From Alistipes sp. (GTDB lineage: Bacteria > Bacteroidota > Bacteroidia > Bacteroidales > Rikenellaceae), in contig JAJQED010000017.1 of assembly GCA_021201825.1 (NCBI GenBank), positions 1 through 64,000 of the forward strand: a DNA stretch of 64,000 nt, read 5' to 3'. Every line of letters begins with the position of its first letter. Positions within the stretch are counted from its first letter, which is position 1. Below the pieces are notes generated by a model. It did not search any database, was not told the origin of the DNA, and was given only the letters and a program-made list of their open reading frames with translations. The translations under genes were made by a program, and so were the position numbers. This document shows positions 1-8,411 of this stretch, piece by piece.

Positions 1-111
1 CCCCCTATATAATACCAATTCTTTCTGTAAAAGTTCATGATATGAAATACCACCGTTATTTTATTATTAATCGTTTGTCGTGGATGAATACCAAAGGTAG
101 TAAATTTTTGA

Positions 112-603
112 TTATTCCACCTCGGCCGTGACCACAACCTGTTTCTGGATAAGCGAAGCGTCCTGTGCCGAGGAAATTTTAATTATCAGGGTCTTATATA
201 CCCAGCCCTTTAAACCCCGCGAATCGAATTCCATTTCCACATCGGCGGCCTCCCCGCTTTTCAACGGGCGGCGCGGATAGTCCAGGTCCACACAGCCGCA
301 TGTCTTATCCACATCCACTATAACTACCGGACCGGCACCTTCGTTCAACAGCCTCAGGGGCTTTAACACTATTTCCCCGCTCCCGACACGTCCGAAGTTT
401 ACCGTATCGGCGGCAGGCGCCTGCTCGGTATCCGAGAGGGTTATTAACTGAAGATTGGAATTGCTTGCCGGTGTCCCGGTATGTGCGGCAACGGTTTGCG
501 AGCCGGTACGCGCTCCGCACCCAGATATGGGAACGGTGACGATACTAACGAAAAGGAGTATGAGTATTCGCGGTTTTATCATGGTCAGAGCTTTTGTCAC
601 CAT
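112..603 (-). CDS. DUF1573 family lipoprotein/periplasmic protein
   Basis: Signal peptide with lipobox-like ISGC; DTVNFGRVGSGE...VDKTCGCVDLDYPRRPLKSGE motif typical of DUF1573. Confidence 0.8.
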   Translation of the reverse strand: MVTKALTMIKPRILILLFVSIVTVPISGCGARTGSQTVAAHTGTPASNSNLQLITLSDTEQAPAADTVNFGRVGSGEIVLKPLRLLNEGAGPVVIVDVDKTCGCVDLDYPRRPLKSGEAADVEMEFDSRGLKGWVYKTLIIKISSAQDASLIQKQVVVTAEVE

Positions 604-627
604 CCTGCAACCAGCCTGCCAACCGTG

Positions 628-1566
628 TCAGAGCAGGCCACGGCCGGTCTTCACGACCCTACCCTCCTCTTTCAGCACGTTGATGACCTTGTCCAGGACC
701 CCGTTAATGAAATGGCTGCTGCCGGGGGTGCTGTAAAATTTCGATATCTCTATAAATTCGTCCAGGGTGACTTTGACCGGGATGGATTCGAACGAGGTCA
801 GTTCGGCTATAGCGGCCGCCATTATCACGTTGTCCATAAAAGCGATACGCTCCACGTCCCAGTTCTGGGTGAATTTCTCGATATATTGCAGGTAATCGTT
901 GTAATTGACTACCGTACGGCGGAACAGTTCCTTATAGAATTCCCGGTCATCCTCGTTCTTGAATTTGGAGCTTATTGGCAAGTCCGGCTGACCGCGACGG
1001 GAAGAGGTTACGGTTTTCAGCACCAGTATCAGGGCGAAATCTATATCGTCCGTCCAAAATGCCGATTGCTCCTCGACTACCTGTTCCAGCAGTTCGTTAT
1101 CGTTGACCTCGTTCAGATAGAAATCCTCCACCAGTTTACGGTCCTCATTATACGATGCCTCGGGCATTTGCATATATTCCGCGTAATAGTCGCTCTTTAT
1201 TAGCGATTCATAGAGGCTTTTTATCAACTCCGGATACATTATCCAACCGAGCGACTTCTTTTCCAGGTAGGCATTCAGCTTATCGCTGCGCTCTATCTGG
1301 CCGATGAGCTGGTTGTCTATGAAACGGGTATTGGGATTGAGGTCCTCCTTTGTGGGAAGTTTCTTGGATTTGGCCAGTTCTATGCGGGATTCGGCATAAC
1401 GCTTGACTTCCACGACGAGCCAAAGCAGCTGGTTATAAAGGTCGTAGGTCTTGTCGACGCTGGCGGTAAGGTTTTTCTCCGACATGATAAGCGAGTCCGA
1501 TTCCGATTTGAAGTGTGCGTAAAGGGCCTTGACAACCTTTATCCTGAGCAATCTCCGGCTAAGCAT
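628..1566 (-). CDS. nusB: Transcription antitermination factor NusB
   Basis: MLSRRLLRIKVVKALYAHF start and C-terminal NWDVERIAFMDNVIMAAAIAELTSFESIPVKVTLDEFIEISKFYSTPGSSHFINGVLDKV, NusB signature. Confidence 0.92.
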   Translation of the reverse strand: MLSRRLLRIKVVKALYAHFKSESDSLIMSEKNLTASVDKTYDLYNQLLWLVVEVKRYAESRIELAKSKKLPTKEDLNPNTRFIDNQLIGQIERSDKLNAYLEKKSLGWIMYPELIKSLYESLIKSDYYAEYMQMPEASYNEDRKLVEDFYLNEVNDNELLEQVVEEQSAFWTDDIDFALILVLKTVTSSRRGQPDLPISSKFKNEDDREFYKELFRRTVVNYNDYLQYIEKFTQNWDVERIAFMDNVIMAAAIAELTSFESIPVKVTLDEFIEISKFYSTPGSSHFINGVLDKVINVLKEEGRVVKTGRGLL

Positions 1567-1730
1567 GATATATTAGAACTTATGAATAATCCGGCACAAA
1601 CGTACGGATTTTTTTCCTTTAATTCCCACCGCTAACATAAAATTAATACATTTTCGTCCCTCTCGCGTCCGTTCCGGGGAGGGATACCGGCTTAATTTTA
1701 TACTTTTGCCCCAAAACCACAGCACTGCGA

Positions 1731-2987
1731 ATGTACGATGTAGTTATAATAGGTGCCGGGGCGGCGGGCCTTATGGCCGCCGGGCAGGCGGCGTCACGGG
1801 GAATGAAGACGCTGGTTATCGAGAAGATGGAAAAGGCGGCCCGAAAGGTGCGTATCACGGGCAAAGGCCGCTGTAATGTCACCAACACCCGCCCGCGGGA
1901 CGAATTCCTCGCACATGTACGGGCCGGTGCCGGATTTTTTGCCGGGTCGTTCGACCGTTTTTCCAACCGCGATACCATCCGTTTTTTCAAGCAGGAAGGG
2001 GTGCCGCTGGCATATGAGCGGGGTGAAAGGGTTTTCCCGAAGAGCGGCAAGGCATGGGACATCGCCGACGCACTATACGATTACGCACGGGAATCCGGGG
2101 CGGAATTTATGTTCCACACCAAAGCTACCGGCATCAAGACCGTAGCCGGCAAGGTTAACGGTGTAGAGATCGAGACCCGCAAGGGTTTCTCGCGCAAGGT
2201 GGAATGCCGCAACGCGATCGTTTGCACCGGCGGAGCCTCCTATCCCTCCACGGGCTCTACCGGGGACGGGTATATTTTGGCGAACGACCTTGGCCATGAG
2301 ATCGAACCGGTCCGCCCGTCGTTAGTGCCTTTGGTTGCTTCGGGAGACGTCGTCGCACATTTACAGGGGTTGAAACTGCGGAATGTCCGTGTAACGCTTT
2401 ATATCGACGGCCACCCGTCGGAGGAAGAATTCGGAGAAATGGAATTCGGATCCCGGGGACTGGAGGGAGCCGTAATTTTGCGGCTGAGCCGCAATGCCGT
2501 GGACGCGCTTATCGAAGATAAACAGGTCGAAATTGGCCTCGACCTTAAACCGGCGCTCGACCCCGGTACGCTCGAGGCCCGGATCGCCCGGGAACTCGAA
2601 GCCGATACGGCCCTCATGGTCGGCGACCTGCTTCGCAAGCTTCTTCCCGGGCAGCTCGTCACCGTATTCTGCGGCCTACTCGGGCTTGAAAGGGAAGCTC
2701 AAGCGGGAAATTTGACCGATGACGATAATCAAGCTATCATTAATACCCTGAAAGACTTCCGGATACCTATTGCAGATTACCGCCCTTTCAAGGAAGCTGT
2801 GATCACGGCAGGCGGTGTAAGCACCGACGAAGTGAACCCGGTCACATTGGAGTCCAAACTGGTCAAAGGACTTTATTTCGCCGGGGAAGTTCTGGATATA
2901 GACGCGGATACAGGCGGATATAATCTCCAAATCGCTTTCTCGACCGGATATGTAGCCGGCCAACTCGGAAAACAGGATAATCAATGA
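1731..2987 (+). CDS. NAD(P)/FAD-dependent oxidoreductase, HI0933/BaiN-like family
   Basis: N-terminal GAGAAGLMAAGQAA dinucleotide-binding motif, RKVRITGKGRCNVTN, C-terminal GLYFAGEVLDIDADTGGYNLQIAFSTGYVAG. Confidence 0.92.
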   Translation: MYDVVIIGAGAAGLMAAGQAASRGMKTLVIEKMEKAARKVRITGKGRCNVTNTRPRDEFLAHVRAGAGFFAGSFDRFSNRDTIRFFKQEGVPLAYERGERVFPKSGKAWDIADALYDYARESGAEFMFHTKATGIKTVAGKVNGVEIETRKGFSRKVECRNAIVCTGGASYPSTGSTGDGYILANDLGHEIEPVRPSLVPLVASGDVVAHLQGLKLRNVRVTLYIDGHPSEEEFGEMEFGSRGLEGAVILRLSRNAVDALIEDKQVEIGLDLKPALDPGTLEARIARELEADTALMVGDLLRKLLPGQLVTVFCGLLGLEREAQAGNLTDDDNQAIINTLKDFRIPIADYRPFKEAVITAGGVSTDEVNPVTLESKLVKGLYFAGEVLDIDADTGGYNLQIAFSTGYVAGQLGKQDNQ

Positions 2988-3514
2988 CCGGGAATATAGC
3001 AAAAATAAAAAAGCTTCCCTGCCGGGTCTCCCCGTATCTCAGGGTACGCCATTTCCGGGGACGCGGGATACACTCCCCGTTCGTCTACGGAATTATACGC
3101 AATGCTTTGATTTTCGGTAAGGGTTTCTACGGTCAAAGGGACCGCCTCTATACTTACCTCAAACTTATAGGGGTTCCGGGCCGTACGGCCATGAAACTGC
3201 AAAACCTGCATAATTATTGCGAATACAGCTCAGCGGCGGTCTATTCCTCAGCCGGACGGGAAGTGCTGGGTTCCGGGGAACCGGCTTTGATGATATTTAC
3301 CACATCATGCCCGGCCCGGCAGATAGCGGATGCGATCCGAGAGACCGGCCCCACAACCGGTGCGGTAGCGATAATCTCGCCCCGAAGCGAATCGGCCCGC
3401 TTTCGCATTTGCAAGGAGCTGGCCCGGAGGGAAGACTGCATCAGTATCGACACCCGTGGCGTGATGCTGTTTTTTTACGGCAGTGGCCATGCCCCGAGGC
3501 ACTATAAACTGTAA
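2984..3514 (+). CDS. Short protein with the N- and C-terminal motifs of Bacteroidota class I SAM methyltransferase-like proteins but no recognisable SAM-binding core
   Basis: ATGA overlap with upstream gene; GRGIHSPFVYGII near the N-terminus and SIDTRGVMLFFYG at the C-terminus; no GxGxG-type motif. Confidence 0.6.
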   Translation: MTGNIAKIKKLPCRVSPYLRVRHFRGRGIHSPFVYGIIRNALIFGKGFYGQRDRLYTYLKLIGVPGRTAMKLQNLHNYCEYSSAAVYSSAGREVLGSGEPALMIFTTSCPARQIADAIRETGPTTGAVAIISPRSESARFRICKELARREDCISIDTRGVMLFFYGSGHAPRHYKL

Positions 3515-3524
3515 ACTTCGAGTT

Positions 3525-4091
3525 ATGAAAATATATACGAAAAAAGGCGACACCGGAACAACTTCCCTTTCCTACGGCGAAAGGGTCAGTAAGGACGACC
3601 CCAGGGTGGAAGCTTACGGGACGGTGGACGAACTGTCGGCTTTTATCGCCTACCTGCGCGACAGTATGGACCCCGTTAAAACCTTTCTCGACGAGTACCG
3701 CGACGATCTTGCCGTGGTGCTCAACGATCTTATGAGCGTCGAAGCACTGCTCGCGTCCGGTGATATCTCCCAGTCCAAGATAGCCGACATTTCCCCCGAC
3801 CAGACGGGTTACCTCGAGAAAAGGATAGACTATATATCCGAGCAACTGCAGCCGCTCACCCGGTTCACCATACCGGGCGGCCATCCGCTGGTTTCGCTTT
3901 GCCACATCTGCCGGACCGTATGCCGCCGGGCCGAACGGCAGGCGGTTCATGCCGCCGCCGCATTCGACATTCCCTCCGGTGCGATGGCATACCTTAACAG
4001 GCTCTCGGATTACCTCTACCAACTGGGCCGCAAACTATCCGAGGAATACGCCGTAACGGAAGTATTATGGGAACCGGTCTACAAGCGATAA
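3525..4091 (+). CDS. Cob(I)yrinic acid a,c-diamide adenosyltransferase (PduO type)
   Basis: MKIYTKKGDTGTTSLSYGERVSKDDPRVEAYGTVDELSAFI ... TIPGGHPLVSLCHICRTVCRRAER; start placed at ATG 3525 rather than ORF-track 3483. Confidence 0.93.
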   Translation: MKIYTKKGDTGTTSLSYGERVSKDDPRVEAYGTVDELSAFIAYLRDSMDPVKTFLDEYRDDLAVVLNDLMSVEALLASGDISQSKIADISPDQTGYLEKRIDYISEQLQPLTRFTIPGGHPLVSLCHICRTVCRRAERQAVHAAAAFDIPSGAMAYLNRLSDYLYQLGRKLSEEYAVTEVLWEPVYKR

Positions 4092-4177
4092 CCCGCTGTA
4101 AAACGGTGCGTTAATAACAAAACGAAGAAATAACGTAAAATAATTGCGTCATAATTCCCGGATTTACGAAATTTTAA

Positions 4178-4185
4178 TATTTTTG
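4178..4185 (+). promoter_or_regulatory. Bacteroidota-type -7 element TATTTTTG upstream of the DUF2795 gene
   Basis: Matches TAnnTTTG, 52 nt before ATG; clear -33 box not identified. Confidence 0.5.
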
Positions 4186-4236
4186 TGCCTCTTTTACATA
4201 GCCGTTATAATTTTAATTGACCTTTAAATCGCTATT

Positions 4237-4458
4237 ATGTACTGGACTTTAGAGTTGGCATCGAAATTAGAGGATGCTCCCTGGCCCGCCTCCAAGGAGG
4301 AATTGATAGACTATGCCATTCGTTCGGGTGCCCCTCTCGAAGTTATAGAGAACCTTAACGAGATCGAGGACGAAGGCGAGATATACGAGAGCATCGAAGA
4401 TATATGGCCGGACTATCCGAGCAAAGACGATTTCTTCTTCAACGAGGACGAATATTAG
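4237..4458 (+). CDS. DUF2795 family small protein
   Basis: 73-aa MYWTLELASKLEDAPWPASKEELIDYAIRSGAPLEVIENLNEI...; -7-like TATTTTTG upstream, terminator hairpin downstream. Confidence 0.85.
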   Translation: MYWTLELASKLEDAPWPASKEELIDYAIRSGAPLEVIENLNEIEDEGEIYESIEDIWPDYPSKDDFFFNEDEY

Positions 4459-4505
4459 GCGCCTTTTTCCGCTAAATTCACAAAACAACGCCCTTATAAA
4501 TTTAC

Positions 4506-4533
4506 AAAAGCGACCTGCATAGGGTCGCTTTTT
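4506..4533 (+). terminator. Intrinsic terminator after the DUF2795 gene
   Basis: AAAAGCGACC-TGCATA-GGGTCGCTTTTT hairpin with T-tract. Confidence 0.8.
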
Positions 4534-4726
4534 GTATTAAAAGTTACAGGAACCCGGATCGAATTGAACCCGAGCTGGTAAATGAAAAGGCACTTACCCA
4601 AATAATAATTTACAGATCAAATGGCTATCGGAAAATGGGATTAAAGGGAAAAGGAATCTATTGAAAAATATTCAAAGGATATTATATGTATTTTTGCAGC
4701 GAAAGTTCTTATAACCCGTATTGAGT

Positions 4727-5521
4727 ATGAAAAAATTTATTATCCTTTTAGTTACTATTGCCCTTGCCTGCCCGTATGCCGGGGCGCAGATCAAGGTCGG
4801 CGGTAAGACCCTCGACAAAAAAACCACAAAACTTATCGAAGCCGGCACGGACGTGGTCTCTGCGGTAACACTCTCGGACAGCGATATCATCAGGCTGAGC
4901 CGGGAAGCGGTCGAGTGGATGGATGCCAATAACGCTATCGCCGGGGAGGACACCGAGTACGGTGCGCGGTTGAAACGCCTAACGGAGAACATTACGGAGG
5001 CCGAGGGGCTGCCGTTGAATTTCAAAGTTTACCATGTGGTGGACGTGAATGCGTTCGCGTGCGGCGACGGGAGCATCCGGGTTTTCAGCTCTCTTATGGA
5101 TATTATGGACGACGATGAGCTGATGGCCATTATCGGCCATGAAATCGGCCATGTGGTCCATACCGACGTTAAGGACGCCATGAAAACGGCTTATCTGGCT
5201 TCGGCTGCCGTGAATGCGGCAGGTGCGGCCGGGGGAACGGCCGCCAAACTATCCGAGTCGGAACTCGGCGAATTGGCTCAGGCTTTCACAGGGGCCCAGT
5301 TCTCACAAAAACAGGAGTTTGCCGCGGATGATTACGGCTTCAAATTCGCCGTCGATAACGGGTTTAGCCCCTACGGTATGGCCAGTTCGCTTGAGAAACT
5401 TCTCGAACTTTCGCAGGGCGAAAAAGCCTCCACCGTCCGGCAAATGTTCTCGTCCCACCCCGACACCGAAAAGAGGGCCGTGCGCATGCGGGAAAAAGCC
5501 GAGGCATATACCCAGCAGTAA
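4727..5521 (+). CDS. M48 family metalloprotease (periplasmic)
   Basis: Signal peptide, HEIGHVVHTD zinc motif, SSHPDTEKRAVRM; -7-like TATTTTTG at 4689-4696. Confidence 0.88.
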   Translation: MKKFIILLVTIALACPYAGAQIKVGGKTLDKKTTKLIEAGTDVVSAVTLSDSDIIRLSREAVEWMDANNAIAGEDTEYGARLKRLTENITEAEGLPLNFKVYHVVDVNAFACGDGSIRVFSSLMDIMDDDELMAIIGHEIGHVVHTDVKDAMKTAYLASAAVNAAGAAGGTAAKLSESELGELAQAFTGAQFSQKQEFAADDYGFKFAVDNGFSPYGMASSLEKLLELSQGEKASTVRQMFSSHPDTEKRAVRMREKAEAYTQQ

Positions 5522-5533
5522 ACCGGGCCGTAT

Positions 5534-5564
5534 TTTGCGGGAACGGCAATATTGACTATATTTG
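5534..5564 (+). promoter_or_regulatory. Bacteroidota-type promoter for tRNA-Gln
   Basis: TTTG (5534-5537), 19-nt spacer, TATATTTG (5557-5564), 21 nt before tRNA start. Confidence 0.75.
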
Positions 5565-5585
5565 CACTGCTTAAAAATCGAGCGC

Positions 5586-5656
5586 TGAGCCATGGTGTAA
5601 TGGTAACACTGCAGATTTTGGTTCTGTCATTCTGGGTTCGAGTCCCGGTGGCTCAA
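5586..5656 (+). tRNA. tRNA-Gln (anticodon TTG)
   Basis: Acceptor TGAGCCA/TGGCTCA, anticodon arm GCAGA-TTTTGGT-TCTGT (anticodon TTG), T-arm CTGGG-TTCGAGT-CCCGG. Confidence 0.95.
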
Positions 5657-5670
5657 CAGAACAAACAAGA

Positions 5671-5700
5671 AACCGGCTGGTATCCAGCCGGTTTACTTTT
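5671..5700 (+). terminator. Terminator after tRNA-Gln
   Basis: AACCGGCTGG-TAT-CCAGCCGGTT followed by T-rich tract. Confidence 0.8.
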
Positions 5701-5723
5701 AAGTTATCATAAAGGGGCATTCC

Positions 5724-6155
5724 CTACCCTATACTCGTTTCCATAAAATAGTGATGGATACCGGCTTCGAAGAACGGTTCGCCCTTTTTTATAAATCCGA
5801 AACTCTCGTAAAAGCCGGTCAGGTGCGATTGGGCATGCAGGATTATTCGGGTATTCTCCAGGCTGGTTACATATTCCATTATAAATTGCAGGAAGCGGCG
5901 GCCGGTGCCGTTGCCCCGGAATTGCTCCCTGACCGCAAGCCTCTCGATCTTGACGGCTCCTTTAACGAACCTTATCCGGGCCGTAGCGAACGGCTCATCG
6001 CCGTAGAGACCAAGGAAATGCGTAGCCGACAGATCCAGGCCGTCGAATTCCTCTGCATACGGGCAACATTGGCCGTCCACGAAAACGATGCTCCGCACAC
6101 AAAACGCTTTGTGCAGTTCTTCCGCCGTAATTACTATTTTATATTCGGGTTCCAT
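5724..6155 (-). CDS. GNAT family N-acetyltransferase
   Basis: ARIRFVKGAVKIERLAVREQFRGNGTGRRFLQFIM ... FYESFGFIKKGEPFFEAGIHHYFM. Confidence 0.88.
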   Translation of the reverse strand: MEPEYKIVITAEELHKAFCVRSIVFVDGQCCPYAEEFDGLDLSATHFLGLYGDEPFATARIRFVKGAVKIERLAVREQFRGNGTGRRFLQFIMEYVTSLENTRIILHAQSHLTGFYESFGFIKKGEPFFEAGIHHYFMETSIG

Positions 6156-6166
6156 ATTTGTCCGCT

Positions 6167-7435
6167 TTATATAATCCCGAGCCTCTGGCGGGCGAACTGC
6201 ATAACCAGCGCGGGTGGCTGCCGCTTGGCAAGCAGTTCGGCCATATATTTCATATACGGTTCCACATGGCGGAATATCATCTTATATCCGTCACACAGGG
6301 CGTTCTTCATCCCATCCCCGGTTTTGGCCGGGTCGAACCGGTGCTTGGGACATTCCCCACGGCATGCGAAATACCATTGGCATGCCCGGCATTCGCGTGG
6401 CAGGGAATTACGTTTATCGAGGCCGAAAGCGAAGTGCTGGCGGGATTTGAGGGCCTCCAGAAGCGTGGTTTCATTTATATTGCCTATGCGGTGTTGGGGA
6501 TAGACGAAATGGTCGCAGGAGTAAATATCGCCGTTATGCTCCACCACAAGGTTGTCGCCGCAGGTTTCCGAAAAACTGCAAAGCGAAGCAGGAACCCCGG
6601 CCCACTGGCCCAATAGCACATCGAACAACTGGACGTAATATCTCCCGACGTCGCCGATTATCCAGCAGTCGAAAACGTCGGTCATAAACCGCCCGTAGCC
6701 CTCCGGGGTCACCGACCATTCCGCAAGCCGTGAACCTTCTGTTCTCGGGGGCACGATAACGGGGCGCTTTCCCCCCGGCACGTCTTTCACATACTCCAGC
6801 ACGGGCAGGAACTGCATATATTTACTCCCAAGGGATTTGAAGAACCGGTAGACCTCCGCTCCCCGGCCCGCGCTTAGTTTATTGACTGTAGTAAGGGTAT
6901 TGAATTCTACCCCCTCGGCGGCCATCATTTCTACTGCCTGCATCACCCGCTCGAAAGTCGGTCTGCCCCCCTTATCAACCCGGAAAGGGTCATGTATATC
7001 CTGCGGCCCGTCAAGCGAGACGCCGATCAAAAAGTCGTTGTCACGGAAGAACCGGCACCACTCCCGGTTAACCAATATGCCGTTGGTCTGCAGGTTATTC
7101 TCTATTTTTTTATCACCGGCGTATTTTTTCTGGTATTCGACCGCCCGCCGGTAGTAATCCAGCCCGGCGATAAGCGGCTCTCCCCCGTGCCAGCTGAACA
7201 TAACTGTTTCGGCGCTGTTGCATTCGATGTACTGCTTGACGTACATCTCCAACAGCTCGTAGCTCATGGCCGGTTCCACCCGGCCGTAAATATCGGCTTT
7301 GTCGAGATAGTAGCAATAGTGGCAGTCCAGGTTACACAGCGAGCCTACTGGCTTGACCATGGTCGAAAACTGCCTCCGGGCAGTAGCCTTTACGGCGTCC
7401 TGGAACGTTATTGATTTACGGGGATTGCGGGACAT
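6167..7435 (-). CDS. Anaerobic sulfatase maturase-like radical SAM/SPASM protein
   Basis: FSTMVKPVGSLCNLDCHYCYYLDKADIY (CxxxCxxC), MFSWHGGEPL, C-terminal CSFSETCGDNLVVEHNGDIYSCDHFVYP...CRACQWYFACRGECPKHRF; ATG 7435 preferred over TTG 7459. Confidence 0.9.
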   Translation of the reverse strand: MSRNPRKSITFQDAVKATARRQFSTMVKPVGSLCNLDCHYCYYLDKADIYGRVEPAMSYELLEMYVKQYIECNSAETVMFSWHGGEPLIAGLDYYRRAVEYQKKYAGDKKIENNLQTNGILVNREWCRFFRDNDFLIGVSLDGPQDIHDPFRVDKGGRPTFERVMQAVEMMAAEGVEFNTLTTVNKLSAGRGAEVYRFFKSLGSKYMQFLPVLEYVKDVPGGKRPVIVPPRTEGSRLAEWSVTPEGYGRFMTDVFDCWIIGDVGRYYVQLFDVLLGQWAGVPASLCSFSETCGDNLVVEHNGDIYSCDHFVYPQHRIGNINETTLLEALKSRQHFAFGLDKRNSLPRECRACQWYFACRGECPKHRFDPAKTGDGMKNALCDGYKMIFRHVEPYMKYMAELLAKRQPPALVMQFARQRLGII

Positions 7436-7506
7436 TCTGTTCGGGTTAAACTTCGGCAAAATTAATCATTATAATCCTAACGTCACAGACACCCCCATAT
7501 ATATAT

Positions 7507-8319
7507 TTAATCCCCGAAATATTCTATTTCGCGTACCCAAACCCCGTACAGCGACCCGTCCGAGTAAAGTTCACGGCGTATCCAGTTCCCGTGGTTGTCA
7601 TACTTATACCGGGCCTCGGTTATGCCCTCCCAGGTTTTTACTTCCGGGTGTGAAGAGTCAGTAAGAATATCGACGGTCCGTACCATGTCCCCGTTCCGGT
7701 CGTATTCTTCCCGGAACGAATCCCCGGAGCGCAAACGCATTACATCGCCGTCATACTCCATTGTGACACTTCCTTCCCTTATTAGCCGGCCACGCCGGTC
7801 AAATTCGAATTGGGTTACCACCCTCCCGGTATCTCCTATGATGGTTATCAGTTTTTCCGGATATCCGCGCTTGCCGTATTCATAGGAGGCTTCCCAGTCG
7901 GTCCCGGCGCCGTAATATTTCTCCAACCGGCCGGCCTGGTCATATTCATAATGGACCCAGCTTATGCTGTTTTTCAAAAGGTTCTGGTATTCGCTGCTCA
8001 ACACACGGGTACCCGTTTCATCGAACACGTATGTATCCCGCTGACTAAGTCTGCTCCCGCCCTCGGCGAACGTCTCCTCAAGGGTAATATTACCCTGACG
8101 GTTGTAGTGGCTCACGATCACGATATCGAAGTCCGTATTACGGTCCGGGTCGTCGGGATCGTCTCCCTCGTTGATATTAATATATCGGCTGGTTACCACG
8201 GCTACATCGCCTTTCAGGTTATTCTCCTGCCGGTCAGTCGGAACGCTGTAACGGGGCCTGCTTACAAAACAGGCCGTCGTGCAAAAAAGGGACAGGGCTG
8301 TCAGGGCTAAAATCCTCAT
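7507..8319 (-). CDS. Lipoprotein with YD/RHS-like repeats
   Basis: Lipobox FCTTAC; repeated YDxxG motifs (YEYDQAGRLEKYY, FEFDRRGRLIREG, YKYDNHGNWIRRELY). Confidence 0.65.
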   Translation of the reverse strand: MRILALTALSLFCTTACFVSRPRYSVPTDRQENNLKGDVAVVTSRYININEGDDPDDPDRNTDFDIVIVSHYNRQGNITLEETFAEGGSRLSQRDTYVFDETGTRVLSSEYQNLLKNSISWVHYEYDQAGRLEKYYGAGTDWEASYEYGKRGYPEKLITIIGDTGRVVTQFEFDRRGRLIREGSVTMEYDGDVMRLRSGDSFREEYDRNGDMVRTVDILTDSSHPEVKTWEGITEARYKYDNHGNWIRRELYSDGSLYGVWVREIEYFGD

Positions 8320-8358
8320 AATATTAGGTTTGTCCAAATATAGACAAAATTCCCATTA

Positions 8359-8395
8359 ATACGATGGGGAAGCCATACAGGCTTCCCCATCGTAT
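8359..8395 (-). terminator. Terminator hairpin between the fimbrial operon and the YD-repeat lipoprotein gene
   Basis: ATACGATGGGGAAGCC-atac-aGGCTTCCCCATCGTAT inverted repeat. Confidence 0.65.
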
Positions 8396-8411
8396 CATGC
8401 CTGAAGATCGA

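Noticed and set aside
481-1203. 240-aa plus-strand ORF opposite nusB
   Set aside because: Antisense to NusB and DUF1573; no supporting motif.
5552-5746. 64-aa ORF across the tRNA-Gln region
   Set aside because: Overlaps a complete tRNA and its terminator.
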